Shown: positions 53,251 through 64,000 of the stretch, in pieces
Layout: each line of letters starts with the position of its first letter
Numbering within the stretch: position 1 is the stretch's first letter
NCBI RefSeq assembly: GCF_042186555.1
Contig: NC_133334.1
Span: 27,934,971-27,998,970, forward strand
Direction of reading: 5' to 3'
DNA from: Aquarana catesbeiana
Lineage: Eukaryota; Chordata; Amphibia; Anura; Ranidae
DNA length: 64,000 bases
Notes under the pieces: model-generated
Databases searched by the model: none
Told to the model about the DNA's origin: nothing
The model's input: the letters and a program-made list of their open reading frames with translations, nothing else
Translations under genes and position numbers: made by a program

Positions 53251-53773
53251 GTTACAGAGAGGTACTCCAGGACCAGAGCTCCCTGCCACTTGGAACAATA
53301 CACCTGACACAATCAATTTAAGGTATTTGATCTCTTTTACTCTATGATGGCCCTGGGGAACCTTATTTCCCCTACGAATCACCATTATTTCCATTCTTTG
53401 ACCTTTTTGATGTTCAATTTCTTAGCATTTCCCTTATACCTTCATGTTTTTCAGTTGTTTAATTATCACGACTGCCAAATACTGGTTCCTTCACAATATA
53501 CCAGGCCATCCCGTAGAGGATATTTGAGCAGCATTGACAATCACGTGTTAGGACCCCTGCCAGCACTGGGAAAGCGATTTTTCACAGTTAAATGCAAATG
53601 TAAGTCGCATATAATACTTTTCTGTTGTAATGCGATTTCTGTAGTCGCAAATGTAAGTCGCATATAATACTTTTCTGTTGTAATGCGATTTCTGTAGATA
53701 TAGGTAACAAACAAATATTTAAGTATATACCAATAATCATGCTGTTACTTAAAATTTTAGAATGTGATGCAGT

Positions 53774-53826
53774 CCCTCCCTGAGGAAGACTTTATCCTTA
53801 CAATAAGTTGAAACGCGTTGGAAATC
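53774..53826 (+). ncRNA. Hammerhead-ribozyme-like motif with intact core
   Basis: Core CTGAGGA (53780-53786) matches CUGANGA. GACTT/AAGTT forms stem II with one wobble pair. GAAA is at 53810-53813, followed by ACGCGT and T at 53819 as H17. TCC/GGA flanks give three stem I pairs. 'tatcaataaact' follows about 155 bp downstream. Confidence 0.55.
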
Positions 53827-54319
53827 TGCTATCAGGACGCCATCACACCTATCGGGGGTTGGTACTTGTAACTAGCAGTAGGATGCATCATATGTTTCCA
53901 TATATCTGATGTTTTTATAATTATTCTTAACTAGATCAATGTGTATGTTCATGTATATCCTATTCGTTTTTGTATCAATAAACTTCTTTTTAACTATAAT
54001 TCAACACTGCCAATTTCTGCATTGCCCTTAAAATCCCATTTTGAGGTACACATCTAGTTCTAAAAATTACAAGGGATGCTGGCAATGACACGGCCAACCC
54101 TCTGAGTCATACATTTATGTAAATGGTTTGCAGTAACAACCTAAATTGTCATTTGATGTACCTTTGGGAAAGACCAGACTGGACACAAAGCTACATTATC
54201 TCAAAATGCAAGCATTTTCGGATCATTAAATGTCCATGATCTCTGGACACAATTTAGGGACAACTAGTGATTTTGTTTATTGCTAGCAAACTAATCACTT
54301 AAAGGGGAATTAAAATTAA

Positions 54320-54744
54320 AGCGGTAGTAAACAGCTGGTGGTTAGACAAAATAAAAAATCCTGCAAAGCAATGTCATAATGTGCCGGTATGCATCGCATA
54401 CCAGCACATTATGAGAAACTTACCCTAGAACAGAGCCCTCCCGCACCGCAATGTCACCACTGAGACGAGTGACATCTTCCCCTGGTCTTCCTTACGAGTT
54501 CACGGCCTCCAGCTACATGAGTGGCCAGGGGGCGCCATGACGTCACTCCCGCTGGCTCTGAAGGTCTGGCACTGTAAGCCAGACCCTTGGAACGCATGTG
54601 CCGATGATGTCACTGGCTGCATGCACTCTGAATATCTCCTAAACTGTGCAAGTTTAGGAGATATTCACAGTACCTATAGAGGTAAGCCTTATTATAGTTA
54701 TATGATAAGTACTATAGTAATATAGTACAGAGTTTGCTACCACT
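54320..54744. mobile_element. TTAA-flanked palindromic element (agcggtagtaaac type)
   Basis: Ends 'agcggtagtaaac' and 'gtttgctaccact' are inverted. TTAA lies at 54316-54319 and 54745-54748. The 10229 repeat start is a relative. Confidence 0.75.
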
Positions 54745-54748
54745 TTAA

Positions 54749-56107
54749 TGTGATTGTAAAGTCTTTTTTTATTTTTTGTAAACAACAAACTGGTTTATAC
54801 TTACCTGCACTGTACAAATGGAATTGCACAGAGTGGCTGTCACTCAGGAAGCTAGTTCAGATAATGCTAATTCCAATACAGCTAATGCTAATTCATATGC
54901 AGCTACAGCTAATGCTTGTGCACATGTAAAAACACATAGAAGAGCCAAGGCTAATGTCCAGCGTGCACTGCCACGTAGGCGCTATTCTGTGTCCCAGCGC
55001 ACGGTGGAACGCATGTCTTCACGAATTGGTGTCAAATGGCATATTTAAAGGAGACCCTGCTGGATACTAGCTGCTGGACGTTCTTCAGCTTCCCCTGATC
55101 CATGTTCCTGTGTTTTTACCTGTGCTGACTGATCTTCCGTTGCTGACCCGACTTGTTCCTAACCTGGCTCTGTGGATTTTGACCTCGTTTTGCCTCTGAC
55201 TATTCTCTGCCTGATCTCCTGGTTCTGACTTCGGCTTGCTACTGGACCTTGCTCTGCCTGCTTCCCTGGTACCAACCTCCTGACCACCCTTCTATCTTAC
55301 CATGTATGACCCCAGCTCACCTTGGCTATAACTATAAGCAGCTTTCCATTACATGGTAGTTAATAAAGGGCTTGGAGTGGGGGTGGGAACAGGTTTAGGC
55401 TTAATTAGTATTTGACTAAACTTCAACTTTAAAGGATAAGTTCACCTTTCGTAACATGTTACACCCATTTTCATGATGTAACATGCTACGAACGGACCAG
55501 CCCCCCCAATCCCCGATCTGACAGTTAGGGGGGATCTTCTATTCCCTGCTAGCTTTCTCAATTAAAAAAAAAACTTGGCCGAGCGGGGCTCCACCCACCC
55601 AGCCGTGTCACTCATTCACAGTGTCCTGTGAATGGAAAACTACAAGGTCCGGCAGCCTTTGCGGCTGTTGGCTTGTAGTTTCCAATGAACTACCACGGTG
55701 CTTGTTTCAGGTCACAATGCATGCCTCACCATTTCCTCTGTGTTGTATAACAAATGTGGGAGTGCTAATGTGGTGAAAGACTGCATGATAATCTCTCTGG
55801 TAATTGAGTGACACTAGACTGAGAGACCCAGGGATTGTGGAATATGTAGTTTCTTCATAGGAAATGTTAGTTCTCAAACTACAGACAGAGTTCATGCATT
55901 AAAGTGACATTAAGGGTTCGGTTTTCTTACAAAAAAAAAGTAATAAACATATCATACTAACCTGCTCTGTGCAGTGTTTTAGCACAGAGCAGCCCCGATC
56001 CTCCTCTTCTTCTTGGGTCCCCCACCGATGCTCCTGGCTCCTCCACCTTGACAAGTGCAATAGCAAGCCGCAGCTCGCCCCTGCCCCCTTGGCAACAGTT
56101 TAAAAAG
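54749..56107. other. Intron DNA of mixed repeats, no exon recognised
   Basis: 54.77-54.84 kb and 55.93-56.09 kb carry a 'acttacctgctctgtgcag' type repeat also seen at 16.2 and 50.2 kb. 55.05-55.33 kb is rich in 'cctgac' motifs like the solo LTR but lacks clear LTR ends. 'tttaaaggataagttcacc' at 55429 starts another TTAA-type repeat. Confidence 0.45.
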
Positions 56108-56165
56108 TTACATTTTCCGTTTGGCAGTACTTCTGAGTACAGTCAGTTATTAGACGTGAGCTACA
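56108..56165 (-). pseudogene. Relic of an FN3 sub-type A exon end
   Basis: 'ttggcagtacttctgagtac' and 'agtcagttat' match the donor region of the A exons ('tcggcagtacttacgg', 'gcagtcagttat'). Only ~58 bp around the former splice donor survive, and the donor itself is destroyed. Confidence 0.55.
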
Positions 56166-56729
56166 GTATTAACGAAGTTTACTGACTGCTCCGAATAATG
56201 AAACAAAATTTGTCTGAATTTCAGAAATTCAAATTGAAATTCAAATCAAATTTGACATTTAATTCCATTCAAATTCGAACTGTAAACATATTTCTGAAAT
56301 CAAAGACAGTGTGTGTTATAAGAGGACCATTTCAAAATAACACTGTTTTTGTTAAGCCAAAGGTAATTTAAAAAATCATTGTAATCACTTGATGAAGATT
56401 TTTCTTTTGTTTGTTCACTTTCTCGTGTTTGAATAAAAAAAAAACAAATGACAGATTGGAAATGTATCAATTCGATCGATTTAGAACCGTAAAAAATTGG
56501 TAAATTCTAAAGAAGACATAAAACGAATTCTGAATATGAATCCTGAATACGAATTGAACGAATCAACCAAATTTAACAAAACGAAATAACTAGATTAATG
56601 AATCTAAAAGAAACAAAACACATTTTTTGCGTCATGCACATGTCTATCAGTTATAAACGAGGGGTCGAACTATGTTACAGGCCAGCAGAGAACCCCAGAA
56701 CAGGAGGATCGGGCCGTTCTGTGCAATTA

Positions 56730-58354
56730 CAGTTGCAATAAAAAGTATGTGAACCCTTTTGGAATTATATGGAGTTCTGCACAAATTGGTCATAAAATGT
56801 GATCTGATCTTCATCTAAGTCACAACAATAGACAATCACAGTCTGCTTAAACTAATAACACACAAAGAATTGAATGTTACCATGTTTTTATTGAATACAC
56901 CATGTAAACATTCACAGTGCAGGTGGAAAAAGTATGTGAACCCCTAGACTAATGAGATCTCCAAGAGCTAATTGGAGTGAGGTGTCAGCCAACTGGAGTC
57001 CAATCAATGAGATGAGATTGGAGGTGTTGGTTACAGTTGCCCTGCCCTATAAAAAACACACACCAGTTCTGGGTTTCCTTTTCACAAGAAGCATTGCTTG
57101 ATGTGAATGATGCCTCGCACAAAAGAGCTCTCAGAAGACCTACGATTAAGAATTGTTGACTTGCATAAAGCTGCAAAGGGTTATAAAAGTATCTCCAAAA
57201 GCCTTGCTGTTCATCAGTCCACGGTAAGACGAATTGTCTATAAATGGTGAAAGTTCAGCACTGCTGCTACTCTCCCTAGGAGTGGGCGTCCTGTAAAGAT
57301 GACTGCAAAAGCACAGCGCAGACTGCTCAATGAGGTGAAGAAGAATCCTAGAGTGCCAGATAAAGACTTCCAAAAGTCTCTGGCATATGCTAACATCCCT
57401 GTTAGCGAATCTACGATATGTAAAACACTAAACAAGAATGGATTTCATGGGAGGATACCACAGAGGAAGCCACTGCTGTCCAAAAAAAAACATTGCTGCA
57501 TGTATACGGTTTGCTCAAGAGCACCTGGATGTTCCACAGCAGTACTGGCAAAATATTCTGTGGACAGATGAAACCAAAGTTGAGTTGTTTGGAAGAAACA
57601 CACAACACTATGTGTGGAGAAAAAGAGGCACAGCACACCAACATCAAAACCTCATCCCAACTGTGAAGTATGGTGGTGGGGGCATCATGGTTTGGGGCTG
57701 CTTTGCTGTGTCAGGGCCTGGACGGGTTGATATCATCGAAGGAAAATTAGTTCCCAAGTTTATCAAGACATTTTGCAGGAGAACTTAAGGCCATCTGTCC
57801 ACCAGCTGAAGCTCAACAGAAGATGGGTGTTGCAACAGGACAACGACCCAAAGCATAGAAGTAAATCAACAACAGAATGGCTTAAACAGAAGAAATTACG
57901 CCTTCTGGAGTGGCCCAGTCAGAGTCCTGACCTCAACCCAATTGAGATGCTGTGGCTGACCTCAAAAAAGCGATTCACACCAGACATCCCAAGAATATTG
58001 CTGAACTGAAACAGTTCTGTAAAGAGGAATGGTCAAGAATTATTCCTCCTGACCATTGTGCACGTCTGATCTGCAACTACAGGAAACGTTTGGTTGAAGT
58101 TATTGCTGCCAAAGGAGGTTCAACCAGTTATTAAATCCAAGGGTTCACATACTTTTTCCACCTGCACTGTGAATGTTTACATGGTGCGTTCAATAAAAAC
58201 ATGGTAACATTTAATTCTTTGTGTGTTATTAGTTTAAGCAGACTGGGATTGTCTATTGTTGTGACTTTGATGAAGATCAGATCACATTTTATGACCAATT
58301 TCTGCAGAAAAACATATCATTCCAAAAGGGTTCACATACCTTTTATTGCAACTG
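56730..58354 (+). mobile_element. Tc1/mariner element (family 2), complete ends, TA duplication
   Basis: Ends 'cagttgcaataaaaagtatg' and 'cataccttttattgcaactg' are inverted, flanked by TA at 56728-56729 and 58355-58356. Copy A shows the undisturbed TA at 43140-43141. 1625 bp with one transposase pseudogene. Confidence 0.96.
57107..58134 (+). pseudogene. Tc1-like transposase, DD34E type, inactivated
   Basis: Starts [21 protein letters not shown], a helix-turn-helix N-terminus. TGA at 57248-57250 interrupts it, after which the same frame resumes ([14 protein letters not shown]). Frame changes follow near the A-run at ~57485, near 57780 and near 57955. The catalytic pieces remain legible: [14 protein letters not shown] and NPIEMLW. 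With one nonsense and three frameshifts the protein cannot be made. Confidence 0.93.
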
Positions 58355-58659
58355 TATATTGCACAGAGCAGATAAGTATAGACATGTTTGTTATTTAAAA
58401 AAAAAAAAGATCCTTTACGGTCACCTTGAGAAGCTTGTATGAATTTAGTCAATGCATCTGAAACAAAGACTGTTCTTTTTTCTGGTGGCAACAAATCAGC
58501 TTTTTACTTTTACACCTCCAGAATGTGATAATGATGGGGAGTATCAGATTGGATGTTGTGAATAATGGGAACTTCTTGCGGGAAATTTGATAGACAAGGA
58601 CTGGAGCATTTGTTGCCAAAGACATTTATATGTTGTTTTTCCTGTTCGGCAGTACTTAC

Positions 58660-58932
58660 GGTTGCAGTCAGTTATAGACACGGGGTCTGATTCTATGTTG
58701 CAGGCAGATATTGTATATATAGTGAATGTATAGGTCTCTCCCACTGTCAGAATTCCTATTGTAGCTGATGCACTGCTCACGATTGTATTATTTATCAGTG
58801 TAGATGATGAGGTTACATTGGTCTGCACCCTGTAGGTGTATGAGCTCTGATACTCGTCTGGTTGTGTCCAGTTCAGGGACATAGAATTGGTAGTTTTGGC
58901 AACAATCTGCGGTAATTTCACAGATATCGGTT
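58660..58932 (-). CDS. Host gene exon: FN3 domain, sub-type A (5' copy)
   Basis: The acceptor is 'ttcctttatcaacag' and the donor 'AACC|gtaagt'. 273 nt, phase 1-1. It encodes PISVKLPQIVAKT, SMSLNWTQPDEYQ, YRVQTNVTSSST, and GETYTFTIYTISACN. It is the duplicate of the exon at 43.44 kb, with seven residue differences. It is the most 5' exon visible. A C exon is expected just beyond the right edge. Confidence 0.93.
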
Positions 58933-59655
58933 CTGTTGATAAAGGAAAGAGTAATATTAATAACCAGAGTAAGAATTGTTACATTCAGAGTGTGATGTTG
59001 AAGTTACAATGTTATTTAAGCGGCAGTAGAAAAACACTGCTAAAGAAAAAAAAGAGTTATCATCTTCATCATTATCTTTAGTAACAGTGATAAGCTAAGT
59101 AGATATGGAGACCTCTTCTTGTCTTCATTCATTCCCTCCCCTATTTAGAAAATCGTATTGTAGGATTGTGTTTCACATTGTTAACATCAGCTTCTTTATG
59201 GGAAGATTCCAAGCGTTTCTCTGCTTTTTGCATTGTGACCTTTTGACCTGTGCAAAATCGCAGCAAAAAAATGTGGTAAAAATCGCGGCAAAATTGTGGT
59301 AAAAACACACAACTTTCTGCCTGAAAACGAAATGCTCAGGTGTGAATGTTGCCTTACAGCTAAAGCCTAGGTAGCTAATGTTTTTACATGGTCCTTTCCC
59401 TATTACCCTACTAGTGCTCTGCTTGCACCCAGACATAGCTAGGAATAAAAAATGCAATGTGTGTTTACACAAGTACTGGCGTATATCTATGTGCAGCCAT
59501 TAATAACTATGGGCAGGTTGAAGGCAGCATCTATAGCTTCTGGTTGGAGAAATACACCCGAATTGTACATTGTACAGCCCCAGGCACCCGTGTGCATGAG
59601 ACCTAAAAAGCAACAATATAAACTAGCTCTAAAAGACATCATAATAAGACATGCA

Positions 59656-59935
59656 TAGTTACATAGTAACATAATTAGTCAGGTTGAAAAATGACACAAG
59701 TCCATCCAGTTCAACCTTAAAAACAATAAATAAATAAAATAAAATTTATCGTACAATCCAATATACCCAATTTTATACCCACAGTTGATCCAGAGGAAGG
59801 CGAAAAACCCCCGCAAAGCATGATCCAATTTGCTACAGCAGGGGAAAAAATTCCTTCCTGATCCCCCAAGAGGCAATCGGATTTTCCCTGGATCAACTTT
59901 ACCTATAAATGTTAGTACCCAGTTATATTCTGTAT
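59656..59935 (-). mobile_element. CR1 LINE 3' UTR fragment, different subfamily
   Basis: Minus-strand CR1 tail with 'gatccagaggaaggcg', 'ttccttcctgatcccc' and 'gatcaactttacc' blocks, ending in 'ctatgtaactatgca'. Absent from copy A at 44455/44456, which fixes both boundaries. No obvious target duplication. Confidence 0.88.
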
Positions 59936-60355
59936 GGTCTCCTTCCCCTTCTAGAGCAGAGAGAGAGGACAACCTTGGATCTTTACCAATGTGCATAGGT
60001 CATTATGCACCAAGGGACCCTGTCACCGTACAAGAGTTACCAAAAAAAAAAAAATGAACACTTATAAGGGATGACTCTAAATACTCTAATCTTTTCCACT
60101 GCCGCCACCATTGAACACCACTCTGATGCCGTAAGACCATCTCCACTAGGAAACCGACACTTCTGGTTGTGTCAAACTTCTGGGTTCTCTACAGCTCTTA
60201 CTGGCTTCTTCTGCTGACCTCCAGTAAAGATATGGAGGTTAGCAGTATGAGTTGTGGGGGACCCAGGAGACCAACCCTCCAGAAACTGTTGTTTCCCAGC
60301 AAAAAGGATGATTTCCTAGTATTTAAGCATAGTTCAGCTGGTTCCTCCTGCTGAC

Positions 60356-63300
60356 TAGGGATGGGCTTTATGTTCGGGTCGAACATGAGTTCGACTCGAA
60401 CATTGGCTGTTCACCCGTTCGCCGAACAGCGAACAATTTGGGGTATTCGTGGCAAATTCAAAAGCTGCGGAACACCCTTTAAAAGTCTATGGGAGAAATC
60501 AAAAGTGCTCATTTTAAAGGCTTATATGCATGGTATTGTCATGGTATTGTCATAAAAAGTGTTTGGGGATCTGGGTCCTGCCCCAGGGGACATGTATCAA
60601 TGCAAAAAAAGTTTTAAAAACGTCCGTTTTTTTTGGAAGCAGTGATTTTAATAACCTTTAAATTGAAATAATAAAACTGTAAAATTACTTTAAATTTCGT
60701 AGCTGGGGGGGGTCTATAGTTTGCCTGTAAAGGGGCGCATGTTTCCAGTGTTTAGAACAGTCTGACAGCAAAATGACATTTCTAAAGGAAAAAAGTCATG
60801 TAAAACTACAATTGCTAGCGCCGGCTATAATGAATTGTTGGTCCGGCAATACACATAAAAGTTCATTGATAAAAAAGGCATGGAATTTCCCTACAGGGGA
60901 AGCCTGAACCAAATTTTTTTTTAAATGCGTGGGGGTCCCCCTAATTTCCATACAAGGTCTGGTATGGATATTAGGGGGAACCCCACTCCAAATTAAAAAA
61001 AAAAATGGCGTGGGGGGTCCCCCTCAAAATCCATACCAGACCCTTATCCAAGCACGCATTCTGGCAGGCCGCAGGAAAAGAGGGGAGGATGAGAGAGCGG
61101 CCTCCCCCTCTTGAACCATACCAGGCCACATGTCCTCAACATTGGGAGGGTGCTTTGGGGTTGATGGGGAGAAGGGCCTCATCCCCACAACCCTTTCCCG
61201 GTGGTTGTGGGGGTCTGTGGGTGGGGGGCTTATCGGAATCTGTAAGCCCCCTTTAACAAAGGGACCCCCAGATCCCTCCCCCCCGTGTGAATTGGTAATG
61301 GGGTACCATTTCACAAAAAAAGTTTAAAAAGGTTAAAAAACAAAAGAGACGTTTTTTGACAAGTCCTTTATTAATTTCCTCTTCTTCCATATTCTTTCTT
61401 CTGGTCTTTCTTCGGTGTTCTTCTTCTTCCTCCATCTTCTTCTTCCTCCGCTCTTCTCGTCCTGCATCTTCCTCCAGCTTCTTCTCCGCTCCGTCCGCAT
61501 GGTTCGCCTCAGTCGGAGTCTTCCGCTGTGTGACGCTTCCGTCTATCTGATACTTCTTATATAACGGAGGGCGGGGCCACCCGTTTACGTAACCGGGTGA
61601 CCCCGTGCCAAAATTTTTTTTAAAATGGCGTGGGGGCCCCTTTCAAAATCTATACCAGACCCTTAAGGTCTGGTATGGATTTTAAGGGGAACCCCACACC
61701 AAAATAAAAAAAATGGTATGGGGTCCCCCTAAAAATCCATACCAGACCCTTATCCAAGCACGCATGCTGGCAGGCCACAGGAAAAGAGGGGGGCGAGAGA
61801 GCGCCCCCCCTCTTGAACCGTTCCAGGCCACATGCCCTCAACATTGGGAGGGTGCTTTGGGGTAGCCCCCCAAAGCACCATGTCCCCATGTTAATGGAGA
61901 GAAGGGCCTCATCCCCACAACCCTTTCCCGGTGATTATGGGGGTCTGTGGGCGGGGGGCTTATCGGAATCTGGAAGCCCCCTTTAACAAGGGGACCCCCA
62001 GATCCCCCCCCCCCGTGTGAATTGGTAATGGGGTACAAATGTACCCCTACAATTTCACAAAAAAAGGTTAAAAAAGGTTAAAAAACAAAAGAGAAGGGGT
62101 GACCCCGCCCTCCCTTATATAAGGAGTGTCAGAAGAACCGAAGCGTCACATGGCGGAAGACTCCCACTGAGGCGGACGGAGCGGAGAAGAAGTCGGAGGA
62201 AGATGCGGGACGAGAAGAGCGGAGTAAGAAGAAGAACACCGAAGAAAGACCAGAAGAAAGAAGATGGAAGAAGAAGCGGAAAGAAGAAGAAATTAATAAA
62301 GGACTTGTCAAAAACCGTCTCTTGTATTTTTTAACCTTTTTGACACTTTTTTTGTGAAATGGTAGGGGTACATTTGTACCCCATTAGCAATTGGGGGGGC
62401 GGGATCTGGGGGTCCCTTTCTTAAAGGGGGCTTCCAGTTTCCAATAAGCCCCCCACCCGCAGATCCCCACAACCACCGGGCAAGGGTTGTGGGGATGAGG
62501 CCCTTCTCCCCATCAACATAGGGACAAGGTGCTTTGGGGGGCCGCTACCTCAAAGCACCCTCCCAATGTTGAGGGCATGTGGCCTGGTACAGTTCAGGAG
62601 GGGCGGGGGCACTCTCTCATCTCCCCCCTCTTTTCCTGCGGCCTGCCAGGTTGCGTGCTCGGATAGGGGTCTGGTATGGATTTTTGGGGGGACCCCACGC
62701 CATTTTTTTTTAAATTATGGCACGGGGTTCCCCTTAAAATCCATACCAGACATGAAGGGCCTGGTATGGAATTTAGGGGGACCCCCACGCAATTTTTTTT
62801 CTTAATTTTGGCACAGGGTTCCCCTTAATATCCATACCAGACCTGAAGGGCCTGGTATGGAATTTAGGGGGACCCCCACGCATTTTTGTTTTTAATTTTG
62901 GTTCAGGGTTCCCCTGTGGGGAAATTCCATGCCATTTTTATCAATGAACTTTTATGTGTATTGCCGGACCGACAATTCATTATAGCCGGCTCAAGCGATA
63001 GTAGTTTTACATTACTTTTTTTCCCTTTAGAAATGTCATTTTGCTGTCAGACTGTTCTAAACACGGGAAACATGCGCCCCTTTACAGGAATACTATAGAC
63101 ACCCCCCAGGTACGAAATTTAAAGGAATATTACACTTTTATTGTTTCACTTTGAGCATTATTAAAATCACTGCTCCCGAAAAAACGTCCGATTTTAAAAC
63201 TTCTTTTTGCATTGATACATGTCCCCTGGGGCAGGACCCAGGTCCCCAAACACTTTTTATGACAATAACTTGCATATAAGCCTCTAAAATGAGCACTTTT

Positions 63301-63417
63301 GATTATTCGTGTTCATGTCCCATACACTTTAACGGTGTTTACGTGTTCGAACAAATTTTTTGCCTGTTCGCATGTTCTGGATGCGAACCGAACCAGGGGG
63401 TGTTCGGCTTATCCCTA
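60356..63417. mobile_element. hAT-like foldback element, copy 2, with 8-bp target duplication
   Basis: Ends 'tagggatgggc' and 'ggcttatcccta' are inverted. CTGCTGAC (60348-60355) and CTGCTGAT (63418-63425) flank it, and copy A has a single CTGCTGAC at 44865-44872. Eight-bp duplications and TAGGG-type ends fit hAT. The arms are mirrored over more than 1 kb, with an extra inner module at ~61605-62095 duplicating part of the left arm. Both arms keep a TATATAA-type motif and AATAAA. No transposase. Confidence 0.88.
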
Positions 63418-63613
63418 CTGCTGATCTCCATGGCACTACTCTCTTCTGTAATGAGTTGAAAGTCAGCGGGATGAACCAGTGTTCGGCAGCAAAGTCAGAT
63501 GTATCTTTGCTTGGTAACTTTTGCCTTTTGAGCAAATGGGGGGGCAGTCAAGAATCTGGGCACTCACAAGAGTTTTTCAAAATACTGTAACACTTTTTAA
63601 ATATAGCTTTTAA

Positions 63614-64000
63614 GGCTAGGTTCACATTTGTGCGAACACAGACATTGCATGTGATTTGCAACCGCACTGCGGGGCCGTTTGCGTGTGATGTCTATGCAAT
63701 GCGAGTTCAGCCATACAGTTGTATGGCTAAACTCGCATTGAATTAGCACAAAAAAGGTGCAGGGACTTTTTCCCCCCGCGCTGAAATCAGATCGCATGGG
63801 TATTCTCACCTATGCGATCCGATTCCTGTGCGAGTTCACAGTTCACACTGCGATCTGTGAACCGATCTGGGGGTGTCATTAACAATGTATTGACACCTGC
63901 AGCGGTTTGCAGAGGGCAGTGTGAACTGCCTGCGGGAGGGACGCGATGTGGGAAACGCTGCTGTAATCGCGCTGGTTCCCGCATCACACAAGTGTGAACC
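63614..64000. mobile_element. Inverted-end element, cut by window edge
   Basis: Counterpart of 45073-45441, from 'ggctaggttcacatttgtgcg' to 'cacacaagtgtgaacc' at the edge. Confidence 0.7.

Larger units (their letters stand above)
15641..58932 (-). other. Host gene locus: FN3-repeat, R3-RPTP-like ectodomain gene (3' part)
   Basis: Ten minus-strand exons were placed by matching FN3-like reading frames to acceptor (AG) and donor (GT) sites. Transcription runs from high to low coordinates. Exon lengths are 273, 255, 270, 279, 273, 255, 267, 138, 196 and 292 nt. Every internal junction up to the split membrane-proximal domain is phase 1, the last is phase 2, and all codons joined across introns are sense. 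The result is 831 residues plus a stop. Domain order is A-B-C-C-A-B-C-membrane-proximal-tail. The 5' end with the signal peptide lies beyond the right edge. Sub-type order and the membrane-proximal sequence resemble R3-type receptor tyrosine phosphatases. No phosphatase exon is seen. The introns are packed with transposons. Confidence 0.85.
56398..64000. repeat. Segmental duplication copy B, with three later insertions
   Basis: Collinear with 42840-45437 from 'tttttcttttgtttgttcac' to the window edge, once the Tc1, CR1 and foldback insertions are removed. The edge base corresponds to about 45437, 25 bp before the C exon of copy A. Confidence 0.93.

Noticed and set aside
55050..55400. Second solo LTR resembling 24.06-24.47 kb in 'cctgac' content
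   Set aside because: No TG...CA termini or target duplication could be placed.
1..64000. CRISPR array, tRNA, rRNA or bacterial operon
   Set aside because: The tandem repeats lack uniform spacers and no cloverleaf or rRNA-like sequence was recognised. Gene structure is eukaryotic.

Overview
The window looks like nuclear DNA from an amphibian, most likely a frog. It holds widely spaced exons with GT-AG splice sites, AT-rich introns, and dense interspersed repeats: CR1 LINEs, Tc1/mariner, hAT-like foldback elements, TTAA-flanked palindromic elements and hammerhead-ribozyme-like repeats. No prokaryotic gene, tRNA, rRNA or CRISPR array is visible. The frog assignment is inference from the repeat mix.

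There is one host gene, on the minus strand from beyond the right edge down to about 15.6 kb. I resolve ten exons whose splice phases all agree and which join into one 831-residue open frame. They encode seven single-exon fibronectin type III (FN3) domains of three sub-types: A at 58.7 and 43.4 kb, B at 52.7 and 30.3 kb, C at 51.1, 45.5 and 25.7 kb. A membrane-proximal domain split over two exons (23.4 and 18.3 kb) follows, then a terminal exon (15.6 kb). The ectodomain resembles R3-type receptor tyrosine phosphatases (PTPRB/PTPRJ/PTPRH/PTPRO group). The last exon, however, runs into a Thr-rich stalk and a short hydrophobic C-terminus followed by a stop. That looks like a GPI-anchor signal, and no transmembrane or phosphatase exon is visible in the remaining 15.6 kb.

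The gene grew by internal duplication. A block of at least 2.6 kb carrying an A exon and ending next to a C exon (42.84-45.44 kb) is repeated at 56.40-64.00 kb. The second copy has since received a Tc1 element, a CR1 fragment and a 3-kb hAT-like foldback element. The first copy preserves the empty site of each. Decayed FN3 exon remnants lie at 51.5-52.6 and 56.1 kb.

Repeats make up most of the rest. 1-13 kb: a palindrome at the left edge, a dead Tc1, a 3.3-kb hAT-like foldback with divergent mini-transcription units, and CR1 3' ends. 13.5-15.5 kb: an insertion-like segment with a long perfect hairpin and an intact hammerhead-like core. 20-23 kb: TTCTA-rich DNA invaded by a TTAA element containing seven consecutive hairpins. 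24 kb: a solo LTR with target-site duplication. 28.7-29.5 kb: a foldback with 223-bp arms. 30.7-35.6 kb: a nearly complete CR1 LINE (ORF1 esterase, ORF2 endonuclease/reverse transcriptase) with a single premature stop. 38.2-39.4 kb: a ~109-bp satellite. 41.9-42.8 kb: an L1/Tx1-type ORF1. 46.6-47.6 kb: a chimeric Tc1. 51.5-52.4 kb: a G-rich array.
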